Assembly (NCBI GenBank): GCA_007129055.1
Contig: SKWE01000253.1
Location: 1-11,767 of the forward strand
Direction: 5' to 3'
Length of the DNA: 11,767 bases
Source of the DNA: Syntrophomonadaceae bacterium
GTDB taxonomy: Bacteria > Bacillota > Dethiobacteria > DTU022
Below the pieces are notes generated by a model. It was not told the DNA's origin and made no database searches. It worked only from the letters and a program-made list of their open reading frames with translations. Below are positions 1-5,880 of the stretch, piece by piece. Each line of letters starts with the position of its first letter. Positions within the stretch are counted from its first letter, which is position 1. The translations under genes were made by a program, and so were the position numbers.

Positions 1-312
1 ATCAGCAAAAAAAAGCATCTCGTAATTAGGATTAATCTGATCATTGATGCCATTCAGGTAATCTTTGATCGCTACAAAGTCACCGCTTCTGATTACATCA
101 AGGCGGGATACAGTAAGCACTTCTGCAGAATATCCTTCAACCAGGCGGCCTATTTCGGCTGATCGGGCAGCAAGAACTTCGGCACTGAGCTCTTTTGTTA
201 GCGGGAACACAGTTCCCCGGACCTGGTAGTAGGTTACCACACCGAGAATCGAAACGAGCAGGACAAGCGCTGTACCAAACCATAGCAGCAGTTTTCTCCT
301 AATTGAACCCAC
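1..312 (-). CDS. Membrane sensor protein with Cache-like extracytoplasmic region (N-terminal part only)
   Basis: This is the first ~104 residues of a minus-strand protein that runs out of the window at base 1. A short basic N-terminus (R-R-K) is followed by one strong hydrophobic segment (about residues 8-29), then a hydrophilic stretch ending N-Y-E-M-L-F-F-A-D. That stretch resembles the start of a dCache sensor domain, which sits outside the membrane and binds small ligands. The GTG at 312 is preferred because AGGGAGG lies 6 bases upstream; an in-frame ATG at 318 touches that ribosome binding site directly. The gene follows an RsbW-like and a STAS gene on the same strand, so a PP2C (RsbU/SpoIIE-type) phosphatase output domain beyond the edge is a reasonable guess. 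A histidine kinase, GGDEF protein or chemoreceptor is also possible, because the output domain is not visible. Confidence 0.75.
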   Translation of the reverse strand, partial: MGSIRRKLLLWFGTALVLLVSILGVVTYYQVRGTVFPLTKELSAEVLAARSAEIGRLVEGYSAEVLTVSRLDVIRSGDFVAIKDYLNGINDQINPNYEMLFFAD

Positions 313-386
313 CGTCATCCTCCCTTAAAACGAAACTGACAAACAGCGCTTTATAATTAGAACAGCAACCCTATGTCTGTCAATTA

Positions 387-719
387 TTAAAAGCTAGCTA
401 AAGCAGCGTCGCTGTCATCGAATATTTCAAAAATTGCAGTGAACCCTGCAATTTCGAACACTTCAGAAACATGTTCCTGTAAGCCGCTTAAGACTACTTT
501 TCCGCCTGCCGCCTTTGCCTTTTTTGCCGACATCAAAAGAACCCTCAAACCGACACTGCTAATATACTCAAGTCCGGCAAAATCAACTAAAAAAAACTTT
601 TCCCCTGCATCAAAAAGGTCGATTAAACTTTTCTCAAGTTCAGAAGCGGTGCTGGCGTCAAGTCTTCCTGAAACACTTAATGCGGCTACTTCTCCATTTT
701 TACTTTTTATAATCTCCAT
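387..719 (-). CDS. Anti-sigma factor antagonist, STAS domain (SpoIIAA/RsbV-like)
   Basis: This 110-residue protein is a single STAS domain, the usual size for the family. The core shows S-G-R-L-D-A near residues 17-22 and the phosphorylation loop L-E-Y-I-S-S-V-G-L-R, with S54/S55 as the likely phospho-acceptor. In this family the unphosphorylated protein binds the anti-sigma kinase and frees the sigma factor or other partner; the kinase resets it by phosphorylation. GGGAGG lies 6 bases before the ATG. The gene starts 22 bases after the RsbW-like kinase gene on the same strand, so the two are very likely co-transcribed partners. No sigma factor gene is in the window, so the downstream target is unknown. 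Confidence 0.93.
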   Translation of the reverse strand: MEIIKSKNGEVAALSVSGRLDASTASELEKSLIDLFDAGEKFFLVDFAGLEYISSVGLRVLLMSAKKAKAAGGKVVLSGLQEHVSEVFEIAGFTAIFEIFDDSDAALASF

Positions 720-741
720 TTTTATCCTCCCATAATTATAG

Positions 742-1146
742 TCAGGCTACATTGATAGCCATTTTAAGGATATTTTTCCCATCTTTCCGTTGATATTCTA
801 ATTTGTCCGTTAAGTTTTTGACCAGGTGTATCCCCAGCCCCCCCGGGGTTAAATCATCCAGTTCACTGCTCATCTTTGGCGGCTCTTTTTCTAGCGGGTT
901 AAAAGCGACACCATCATCTTCAAGAGAGACTTTCAGGGTGTCTCCATCCCTTTCTATACTTACTTTAATCAAGTGTTCCTTATCATTTTCGTAGCCGTAT
1001 AAAATTGTATTGGTAATAAGCTCTTCCAGGACAATGTTCAGGTTTAACCCTGTTTTAAGGGGCAGACCCTCCTTTTCTACGAAGCTCTCAAGTTCGACAG
1101 AAAGCCTGCTTATCTCTTCAATTTTGTTTTCAAGCTCAAGTATCAT
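742..1146 (-). CDS. Anti-sigma factor / serine-protein kinase, HATPase_c (RsbW/SpoIIAB-like)
   Basis: This 134-residue protein is a single GHKL ATPase domain. The N-box is visible around residues 38-53 (L-E-E-L-I-T-N-T), the G1 box as D-D-G-V-A-F-N-P (about 77-84), and the G2 box as G-G-L-G-I-H-L-V (about 102-109). These match RsbW-type kinases, which phosphorylate their STAS partner on serine using ATP and otherwise sequester a sigma factor or another regulator in the cytoplasm. It is the first gene of the minus-strand operon. The ribosome binding site is moderate (GGGTGA, about 6 bases before the ATG). The matching STAS protein directly downstream supports the assignment. The protein could regulate something other than a sigma factor, as many RsbW-like proteins in Clostridia do. 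Confidence 0.92.
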   Translation of the reverse strand: MILELENKIEEISRLSVELESFVEKEGLPLKTGLNLNIVLEELITNTILYGYENDKEHLIKVSIERDGDTLKVSLEDDGVAFNPLEKEPPKMSSELDDLTPGGLGIHLVKNLTDKLEYQRKDGKNILKMAINVA

Positions 1147-1176
1147 GGCTTCACCCGAAATGAAAGATATAATAAA

Positions 1177-1182
1177 ATTATA
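1177..1182 (-). promoter_or_regulatory. Candidate -10 box for the partner-switching operon
   Basis: On the minus strand TATAAT is a perfect -10 hexamer about 31 bases before the start codon of the RsbW-like gene. I find no good -35 element at 16-18 bases upstream of it (the best hexamer there is poor), so this may be an activator-dependent promoter or a chance match in AT-rich DNA. Confidence 0.3.
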
Positions 1183-1282
1183 GCAACTATTTTCTATCCT
1201 TCATATTCTATCATTAATATTTGAATTAGGGGAGAAAAAAAATTACCTTGTATACTTTCGTCCTCTTTTAGTAGTTTCAAAA

Positions 1283-1359
1283 ATAACTGAAACAATTCCA
1301 GTTTTAGGATCTGGTAAGCTTGATATGCTGCAAAATATCGTGCTAATATAACTGAAACA
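1283..1359. repeat. 12-bp direct repeat upstream of the first precursor gene
   Basis: ATAACTGAAACA occurs at 1283-1294 and again at 1348-1359, 65 bases apart, in the 221-base gap between the divergent kinase and precursor genes. The first copy is also part of an inverted repeat, GTTTCA (1274-1279) and TGAAAC (1288-1293). The second copy sits just before the precursor's ribosome binding site. It may be a regulator binding site; apart from this the gap holds only AT-rich sequence. Confidence 0.45.
1320..1349 (+). promoter_or_regulatory. Candidate promoter for the first precursor gene
   Basis: TTGATA (1320-1325) and TAATAT (1344-1349) are separated by 18 bases and resemble a housekeeping promoter. 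Transcription would begin only about 12 bases before the start codon, almost on top of the ribosome binding site, which makes the call uncertain. Confidence 0.3.
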
Positions 1360-1367
1360 GGAAAGAG

Positions 1368-1682
1368 ATGGAGCAAGTTTTACATGATCTAAATAATAAC
1401 GAAGAACTAAAGCAGAAATATCGGGAAGCCGCTACAGCTGAAGAAAAGGCTGCAGTTTTTACTGCAGCTACAGGCCTCGCCCCGGGAGACAAACAGGAGC
1501 TTAGCGATGAAGCTTTAGATTCTGTCAACGGAGGTTCAGCAGATCATTACAGGTGTATGGCCGTCTGCTCACAGTGTGGCTGGCGTTCGAGCGTAGGTAG
1601 TCCTAATTATGCATATGATTTAGGGTTGGAGCATATTGACAATAGTCAGCGCTGTCATAGATTTCATATTGTTGGACACTAA
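1368..1682 (+). CDS. Double-glycine leader peptide precursor with zinc-finger-like core (precursor 1)
   Basis: This 104-residue protein has two parts. Residues 1-56 form a charged, helical, Nif11/NHLP-like leader ending E-L-S-D-E-A-L-D-S-V-N-G-G, a typical cutting site for C39 peptidases. The remaining 48 residues form a core with four Cys: C63, C67, C70 and C96. C67-x2-C70-G-W followed by H89 and the C96-H97 pair has the spacing style of a Cys/His zinc finger. AGGA lies about 6 bases before the ATG. The gene stands alone, followed by an intrinsic terminator, and its probable exporter is about 3.6 kb downstream on the same strand, beyond two unrelated minus-strand genes. Leader type and GG motif are seen; export by that system and metal binding are inferred. 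It could instead be a precursor modified by an enzyme outside the window. Confidence 0.8.
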   Translation: MEQVLHDLNNNEELKQKYREAATAEEKAAVFTAATGLAPGDKQELSDEALDSVNGGSADHYRCMAVCSQCGWRSSVGSPNYAYDLGLEHIDNSQRCHRFHIVGH

Positions 1683-1750
1683 TTGACCCTGCAACAATTA
1701 ACCCGCGTAATAAGATTTAAAGAGCTGTTTCCAGACCACAAACATCAATA

Positions 1751-1787
1751 ACCCGGGCAGCAGCCGATACAGCCCGGGTCAGTTTTT
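1751..1787 (+). terminator. Intrinsic terminator after precursor 1
   Basis: ACCCGGGC (1751-1758) pairs perfectly with GCCCGGGT (1772-1779) around a 13-base loop, followed by CAGTTTTT. The T-run on the plus side fits termination of precursor 1. On the minus strand the hairpin is not followed by a T-run, so any role for the convergent peptidase gene would be weaker. Confidence 0.82.
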
Positions 1788-1837
1788 ATCAGGTTTAATT
1801 TGTGCAGTGCCCGGTTCGTGTTTAGGCCCTAAAAGAT

Positions 1838-3976
1838 CTACTGCAGCAGGCCACGATATTTTAAAAGAGGCTCAATATTAGGCTCGCGGCCCCGGAATGC
1901 TACAAACATCTCCATAGCATCACGACTGCCGCCTATTTCGAGAATTTCCTGGCGGAATTTTTGTGCCATGGCCTGGTCAAACAGATCACCTGTTTCTACA
2001 AAAGCCTCAAAAACATCTGCATCGAGAACACCTGACCAGAGATAGCTGTAGTAGCCCGCTGCGTAACCCCAGGAAAAAATGTGCATGAAGTGGGTACTTC
2101 CATGACGGAAGTAGATTGACTCTGGCATTTGGTAAAGCTCTTCAATGTTTTGTTCAAACCTGTCCACATCAAGGCCTGAAGCATCAGTAAGGGTATGATA
2201 GCCGAAATCTAACAAGGCTGAAGCCATCAACTCCATGGTTAAGAAGCCCTGGTTAAAATGAGCGGCAGCCTCTATTTTTTCAATCAACTCATCGGGTATC
2301 ACTTCACCGCTTTCATAATGCCTGGCAAACATCTTTAAAACTACAGGGCTGCGGGCCCAGTTTTCCATCAACTGCGCTGGAAGTTCAACGAAGTCCCTGG
2401 GGACGGAAGTTCCGGAAAAACTCGGGTAGGTGACCCGGGAAAGAATTCCGTGCAGGGCGTGCCCAAACTCGTGATACAAGGTGACCATTTCTTCATAGTT
2501 AAGCAGGGTGGGCTCTCCTTCAAGCGGCCGGGTAAAATTGCAGTTAACGGTAATGATGGGGTGAATAAAGACACCGTCCGGGGTAATATACTGCTCGCGG
2601 AAATAACTCATGGAAGCACCGCCCTGTTTTCCGGGACGGGGAAACAGGTCCATGTAGATAATGCCCACATGGCTGCCGTCAGCTTCTGTCACTTCCCAGG
2701 TGGTAACTTCGCCGTGGTGAAGCGGTAACCCTTCGACCTGTTCTATGCGCAGGCCCCAGAGATTTTCTATAACCATGAACAGCCCCTCCAGGACATTGCT
2801 TAACTCAAGGTAACTGCTGATTTCGCCGCTGTCGAGTTCGTAGTTTTCCGTCCTTACTTTTTCAGCATAATAGCACCAGTCCCAGAAAGCCAGTTCAAAA
2901 TTATGGCCATCGCTGTAAATTTGTTGCTGCAGCACTTCTGCTTCGGCGACCGCAACCGGAAGGGTTGCCTCCCAGAGTTCATCAAGAAAGGATTCAACAG
3001 TATGACGGTCGCCGGCCATAGTACCCTGTGTAGAGTAGGAAGCGTAATCGCTGTGCCCGAGCAGCTGCGCGCTTTCAAGACGCAGGGCAATTATTTCCTT
3101 GAGAATATCCTCATTATTGTATTCATTGTCATTGCGACCACGCATGATATAGGCTGTGGCTGCCTGCTCGCGCAGGTTGCGATTATCGGCGTAGACTAGA
3201 AGTGGGTTGATGCTTGGGCCCTGAAGAGTAAAGGCCCAGGCGTTGTCATAGCCTTCGGCTGAAGCAGTTTCTGCCGCTGCCGCGATTACTGCAGGGGGAA
3301 GGCCGCTTAAATCGCCGGCATCCTCAACAACCAGCCTGAAATCATCAACTTCGGCCATAATATTTTGGGCGAACTGCAGGGTTAAAGAAGAAAGCTGCAT
3401 ATTTATCTCTTTGAAACGCTCTTTGTCTTCCTCAGGCAAAGCCGCCCCGTTTTCTGCGAAATAGCGGTAAGTTTCCTCAAGCAGCATTATATCTTCCTCG
3501 TTTAAATCTAGTTCGTCCTTAAGCATATAAACAGCTTCAATGCGGGCAAAAAGTTCGCTGTTTAAGATTATGTCATCTAAATGTTCGCTAATCATCGGCT
3601 CAATTATTTCTGCAGCCTCATCCAGCTCATCATCGGTTACCTGGGAAAGAAAGTTATAAAAGACAGATGCCACTGCCTGGAGCTGAACAATGCTATATTC
3701 TAGTTCCACAATTGTGTTTTCGAAGGTCGGCGCTGCCGGGTTGTTAATAATGGCTTCAATTTCCGCATTTCGCTGCCGTATGCTTTCTTCGAAGGCAGGC
3801 AGAAAATGCGCTGCTTCTATTTGATCCAGCGGCAGAACCCCGAAGGGCAGATCTGAGGGATCAAGCAGCGGGTTACCGGTAAGCACCTCTTCAGGTAAAC
3901 TATCGACAGCGGGCGCAGCGCATCCGGCTAAAACAAACAGGAGAACCAGCGGAATAACAGTCAGCTTTTGTTTCAC
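1838..3976 (-). CDS. M3 family zinc metallopeptidase, peptidyl-dipeptidase (Dcp)-like lipoprotein
   Basis: This 712-residue protein has the length and layout of M3A peptidases (Dcp/oligopeptidase A/thimet type). The catalytic site is H502-E-F-G-H506, with E531 in D-F-V-E-L-P exactly 25 residues after the second His, as expected for the third zinc ligand. The N-terminus is a lipoprotein signal with lipobox L-A-G-C (C19), so the enzyme should be anchored outside the cytoplasmic membrane, where it would trim short peptides. The start codon is GTG, 7 bases after the stop of the upstream gene. GAGGAG lies inside the end of that gene with a long 11-base spacing, which suggests translational coupling. 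The frame is intact. Substrates are unknown: nutrition is the simple explanation, and processing of exported peptides from the neighbouring locus is speculative. Confidence 0.93.
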   Translation of the reverse strand: MKQKLTVIPLVLLFVLAGCAAPAVDSLPEEVLTGNPLLDPSDLPFGVLPLDQIEAAHFLPAFEESIRQRNAEIEAIINNPAAPTFENTIVELEYSIVQLQAVASVFYNFLSQVTDDELDEAAEIIEPMISEHLDDIILNSELFARIEAVYMLKDELDLNEEDIMLLEETYRYFAENGAALPEEDKERFKEINMQLSSLTLQFAQNIMAEVDDFRLVVEDAGDLSGLPPAVIAAAAETASAEGYDNAWAFTLQGPSINPLLVYADNRNLREQAATAYIMRGRNDNEYNNEDILKEIIALRLESAQLLGHSDYASYSTQGTMAGDRHTVESFLDELWEATLPVAVAEAEVLQQQIYSDGHNFELAFWDWCYYAEKVRTENYELDSGEISSYLELSNVLEGLFMVIENLWGLRIEQVEGLPLHHGEVTTWEVTEADGSHVGIIYMDLFPRPGKQGGASMSYFREQYITPDGVFIHPIITVNCNFTRPLEGEPTLLNYEEMVTLYHEFGHALHGILSRVTYPSFSGTSVPRDFVELPAQLMENWARSPVVLKMFARHYESGEVIPDELIEKIEAAAHFNQGFLTMELMASALLDFGYHTLTDASGLDVDRFEQNIEELYQMPESIYFRHGSTHFMHIFSWGYAAGYYSYLWSGVLDADVFEAFVETGDLFDQAMAQKFRQEILEIGGSRDAMEMFVAFRGREPNIEPLLKYRGLLQ

Positions 3977-3983
3977 TTTAAGT

Positions 3984-4736
3984 TCAGCTCCTCATGCGGT
4001 TGATAAAGGTACGGGTTTTCTCTTTAAGCGGGGCAGAAAAAATTTGCTCTGCCGGGCCGTCTTCGTAAATTAACCCTTCATCCATGTAGAATACACGGGT
4101 TGACACACTGCGGGCAAATTCCATTTCGTGAGTGACGATGGCCATGGTCATGCCCTCCCGGGCCAGGCGGCGGATAACCGATAGCACCTGGCTGACCATG
4201 GTTGGGTCGAGCGCATCTTCAGTCAGAATGCCGATATCAGGGTTGTTGTAGCGCAAAATTTCGGCCTCGGGGAAATTATCCTGCACGTATTTATCATAGA
4301 CCGTGCCAGAATAAACTCCAACCCGTTTGTCCTTCACATCATCCAGCGTTTCCATGGCCAGACCTTCTACGGCGCTGGCTTTTTTAAGCATGAAAACCTG
4401 GCGGTTGGCAAAGTAGGGTTCGCTGAAATCTACAGATTGCCGCCGCTCATCGGTTGCTGACATGCCGGTTACAATTAAATCAATCTTGCCCGATTGCAGG
4501 GCTGGAATGAGAGCGGAAAAATTCATATCGTCAAAACTTTTTATATCGGCTTCGGGAAAGTGTTTGTTCGCCAGCTGCTCACCGGTAGACCCGGTTAAAA
4601 CCCCGATTCTCGCTTCAGCCAGATCCTTGTCGGAGTTGTATTCTGTTACAGCAGGCTCCTGGCTACAGCCGGAGAGTAGTGTGAGAATTATTGCTGCAAT
4701 TAGTAGGGCAACTATTTTGGGCAGTTTTTGTTCCAC
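3984..4736 (-). CDS. Chimeric remnant: amino-acid-binding ABC lipoprotein fused to the C-terminal tail of an ABC ATPase
   Basis: This 250-residue frame joins two unrelated pieces. Residues 1-24 are a lipoprotein signal ending L-L-S-G-C24. Residues ~40-165 resemble the first part of a family 3 solute-binding protein (S-G-K-I-D-L-I-V-T-G and F-S-E-P-Y-F are typical). From about residue 174 the sequence becomes the end of a GlnQ/polar-amino-acid ATPase: A-L-D-P-T-M-V, E-G-M-T-M-A-I-V-T-H-E-M with the H-loop His, then the usual tail. Walker A, the signature motif and an intact Walker B are absent, as are a permease gene and the second half of the binding protein. An internal deletion through a binding protein-permease-ATPase operon explains this best. 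The start is GTG, with AGGGAG 7 bases upstream and a good promoter. The ATPase tail would be exported with the lipoprotein, so a transport role is unlikely. Confidence 0.85.
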   Translation of the reverse strand: MEQKLPKIVALLIAAIILTLLSGCSQEPAVTEYNSDKDLAEARIGVLTGSTGEQLANKHFPEADIKSFDDMNFSALIPALQSGKIDLIVTGMSATDERRQSVDFSEPYFANRQVFMLKKASAVEGLAMETLDDVKDKRVGVYSGTVYDKYVQDNFPEAEILRYNNPDIGILTEDALDPTMVSQVLSVIRRLAREGMTMAIVTHEMEFARSVSTRVFYMDEGLIYEDGPAEQIFSAPLKEKTRTFINRMRS

Positions 4737-4784
4737 AGATAAGCTCCCTTCTCAAACGAAAAATATTTTTTTGATAATACCACA

Positions 4785-4813
4785 ATTATAAAAGGCTTGC
4801 ATATATTTCTTAA
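4785..4813 (-). promoter_or_regulatory. Promoter of the chimeric gene / M3 peptidase unit
   Basis: On the minus strand TTAAGA (4813-4808) and a perfect TATAAT (4790-4785) are separated by 17 bases, about 49 bases before the GTG start. This is the best sigma-A-type promoter in the window. Confidence 0.55.
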
Positions 4814-4829
4814 CTGGGGCAAAATAAAT

Positions 4830-4849
4830 AATAATTACAATGTATTATT
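4830..4849. repeat. Imperfect inverted repeat in the divergent promoter region
   Basis: AATAAT-T-ACA and TGT-ATTATT form a 9-bp inverted repeat with one bulged T around a single central A. It lies between the minus-strand promoter and the export operon, a natural place for an operator. The DNA here is very AT-rich, so chance is a real alternative. I see no convincing plus-strand promoter between 4737 and 4936. Confidence 0.25.
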
Positions 4850-4936
4850 CTGATCGTCACTCCGCATAAAAATAACTAAAAAAGGTTTAAATCATTTTAC
4901 GTGGAATTTAGATTGCTCAGAGAGGAGCTTATAATT

Positions 4937-5227
4937 ATGAGTATTGAATCAGCTAAATTGTATATGCAGAGACTCCAGAAAGACCAGGAGTTTGCCAGGA
5001 AATCCGAGCAGTATATTACTGAGGCTCAGATGGCGCTAGCCAACGAGGAAGGCTATACTTTTACACCTGAAGAGTTAAAGCAAGCGGCTATCGAGGTAAC
5101 GGTATCGGATGAAGACCTGGACACGGTGGCAGGTGGATCGTCCGGTGGTGTGATGACGGCATATGTTTGTAATTGCTGTGGCTTGGCAATGCTTAACATT
5201 AATAGTATATGTAGAAACTTGCGATAA
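4937..5227 (+). CDS. Nif11-type leader peptide precursor (precursor 2), first gene of the export operon; 3' end probably frameshifted
   Basis: The start at 4937 is chosen because AGGAG (4923-4927) lies 9 bases upstream and the protein then opens M-S-I-E-S-A-K-L-Y-M, as Nif11-type leaders do; an in-frame GTG at 4901 has no ribosome binding site. The 96-residue product has the family features G-Y-T-F-T-P-E-E-L (39-47) and V-S-D-E-D-L-D-T-V-A-G-G (56-67), with GG as the expected C39 cleavage site. The 29-residue core carries C78, C80, C81 and C92 and ends abruptly. A one-base shift near 5215-5217 would continue the frame to 5264 and add a second C-x2-C pair. It is followed by the secretion protein gene 64 bases on, so it is the likely cognate cargo of this operon. 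Its function after export is unknown. Confidence 0.88.
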   Translation: MSIESAKLYMQRLQKDQEFARKSEQYITEAQMALANEEGYTFTPEELKQAAIEVTVSDEDLDTVAGGSSGGVMTAYVCNCCGLAMLNINSICRNLR

Positions 5228-5264
5228 GGTTGCACCGGATAAAAAAACCAGTTACTTCCAGTGA
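5213..5264 (+). other. Frameshifted continuation of the precursor 2 core
   Basis: After TGT for C92, the annotated frame reads five codons to TAA at 5225. Dropping one A from the AAA run at 5215-5217 gives C-R-T-C-D-K-V-A-P-D-K-K and on to TGA at 5262-5264. The core then holds C78-x2-C81-x10-C92-x2-C95, a four-Cys zinc-ribbon spacing. This could be a real mutation, a sequencing indel or, less likely, a recoding site. Confidence 0.4.
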
Positions 5265-5291
5265 ACACCAATTGTCAAGGGGGATTCGTCG

Positions 5292-5870
5292 GTGGAAGAA
5301 AGTATATTTAGGAAAAGCTCCCTGGAGAGAATCTCATCGCCGGAGCAGTTAAACGACTACATGAAGGTAACAAGCGGGGGTATTTGGCTGATGTTGCTCG
5401 GCCTTTTTGCCCTGCTCTTTGCTGCGGGGGTGTGGGCTTTTACCGGCACCATACCTGATACTGTGCAATTAAAAGGTGTTGCCTACGATGAGTCCGGCGA
5501 TACTGATTTAATCTACGCATATGCGCCACTTGCTGTTTCAATGAGACTGGCAGAAGGGATGAACGTGCAGGTTTCCCCCGAGTATGCCCCCCGCGAAGAA
5601 TTTGGCTATATCCTGGGAGTGATTGAAAGCGTAGGTGATGGTCCGGTTTATGAAGATGATCTGCTTGCCCTCTTCGGCAGCATGCAATTAGTTGATCCGA
5701 TCCTGCCTTCCGGAAACCCGGTCGAGGTAAGAGTCAGACTGCTGCGCGAAGGTGGCGAGCTAAGGTGGTCCAGCCAGAAGGGTGAAGGCACCACAGTAGC
5801 CGGAGGCTCTTACAACCAGCTGCTTATTGTAGTGCGCGAACGAAAACCATACGAACTAATATTCAGATAA
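5292..5870 (+). CDS. NHLP/NHLM bacteriocin system secretion protein (HlyD-like adaptor, short form)
   Basis: This 192-residue protein matches the two ends of the NHLM-type secretion protein family. The N-terminus has F-R-K-S-S-L-E-R-I-S-S-P-E-Q-L (6-20), then one membrane segment (about 31-51) and the G-T-I-P motif just after it. The C-terminal half has the G-M-N-V-Q-V-S-P and E-F-G-Y-I-L-G-V motifs and ends with R-K-P-Y-E-L-I-F. Longer relatives carry a hairpin/coiled-coil middle region that is missing here; the join is near residues 63-85. Such a protein would link the ABC exporter to the outside face of the membrane. It starts at GTG with AAGGGGG 8 bases upstream, 64 bases after precursor 2, and ends 10 bases before the C39 transporter. 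The reading frame is intact and no frameshift is evident. Confidence 0.85.
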   Translation: MEESIFRKSSLERISSPEQLNDYMKVTSGGIWLMLLGLFALLFAAGVWAFTGTIPDTVQLKGVAYDESGDTDLIYAYAPLAVSMRLAEGMNVQVSPEYAPREEFGYILGVIESVGDGPVYEDDLLALFGSMQLVDPILPSGNPVEVRVRLLREGGELRWSSQKGEGTTVAGGSYNQLLIVVRERKPYELIFR

Positions 5871-5880
5871 GCTAAGGTGG

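Noticed and set aside
1194..1376. 60-codon minus-strand frame in the gap before precursor 1
   Set aside because: No ribosome binding site and no recognisable motif; it covers the probable promoter and repeat region.
1822..1836. TTTAGGCCCTAAA palindrome as terminator of the M3 peptidase gene
   Set aside because: The stem is only about 5 bp with a minimal loop and no T-run on the minus strand.
4901..4936. Upstream GTG as the start of precursor 2
   Set aside because: It has no ribosome binding site, and its first codons cover the strong AGGAG site that serves the ATG at 4937, where the family-typical N-terminus begins.
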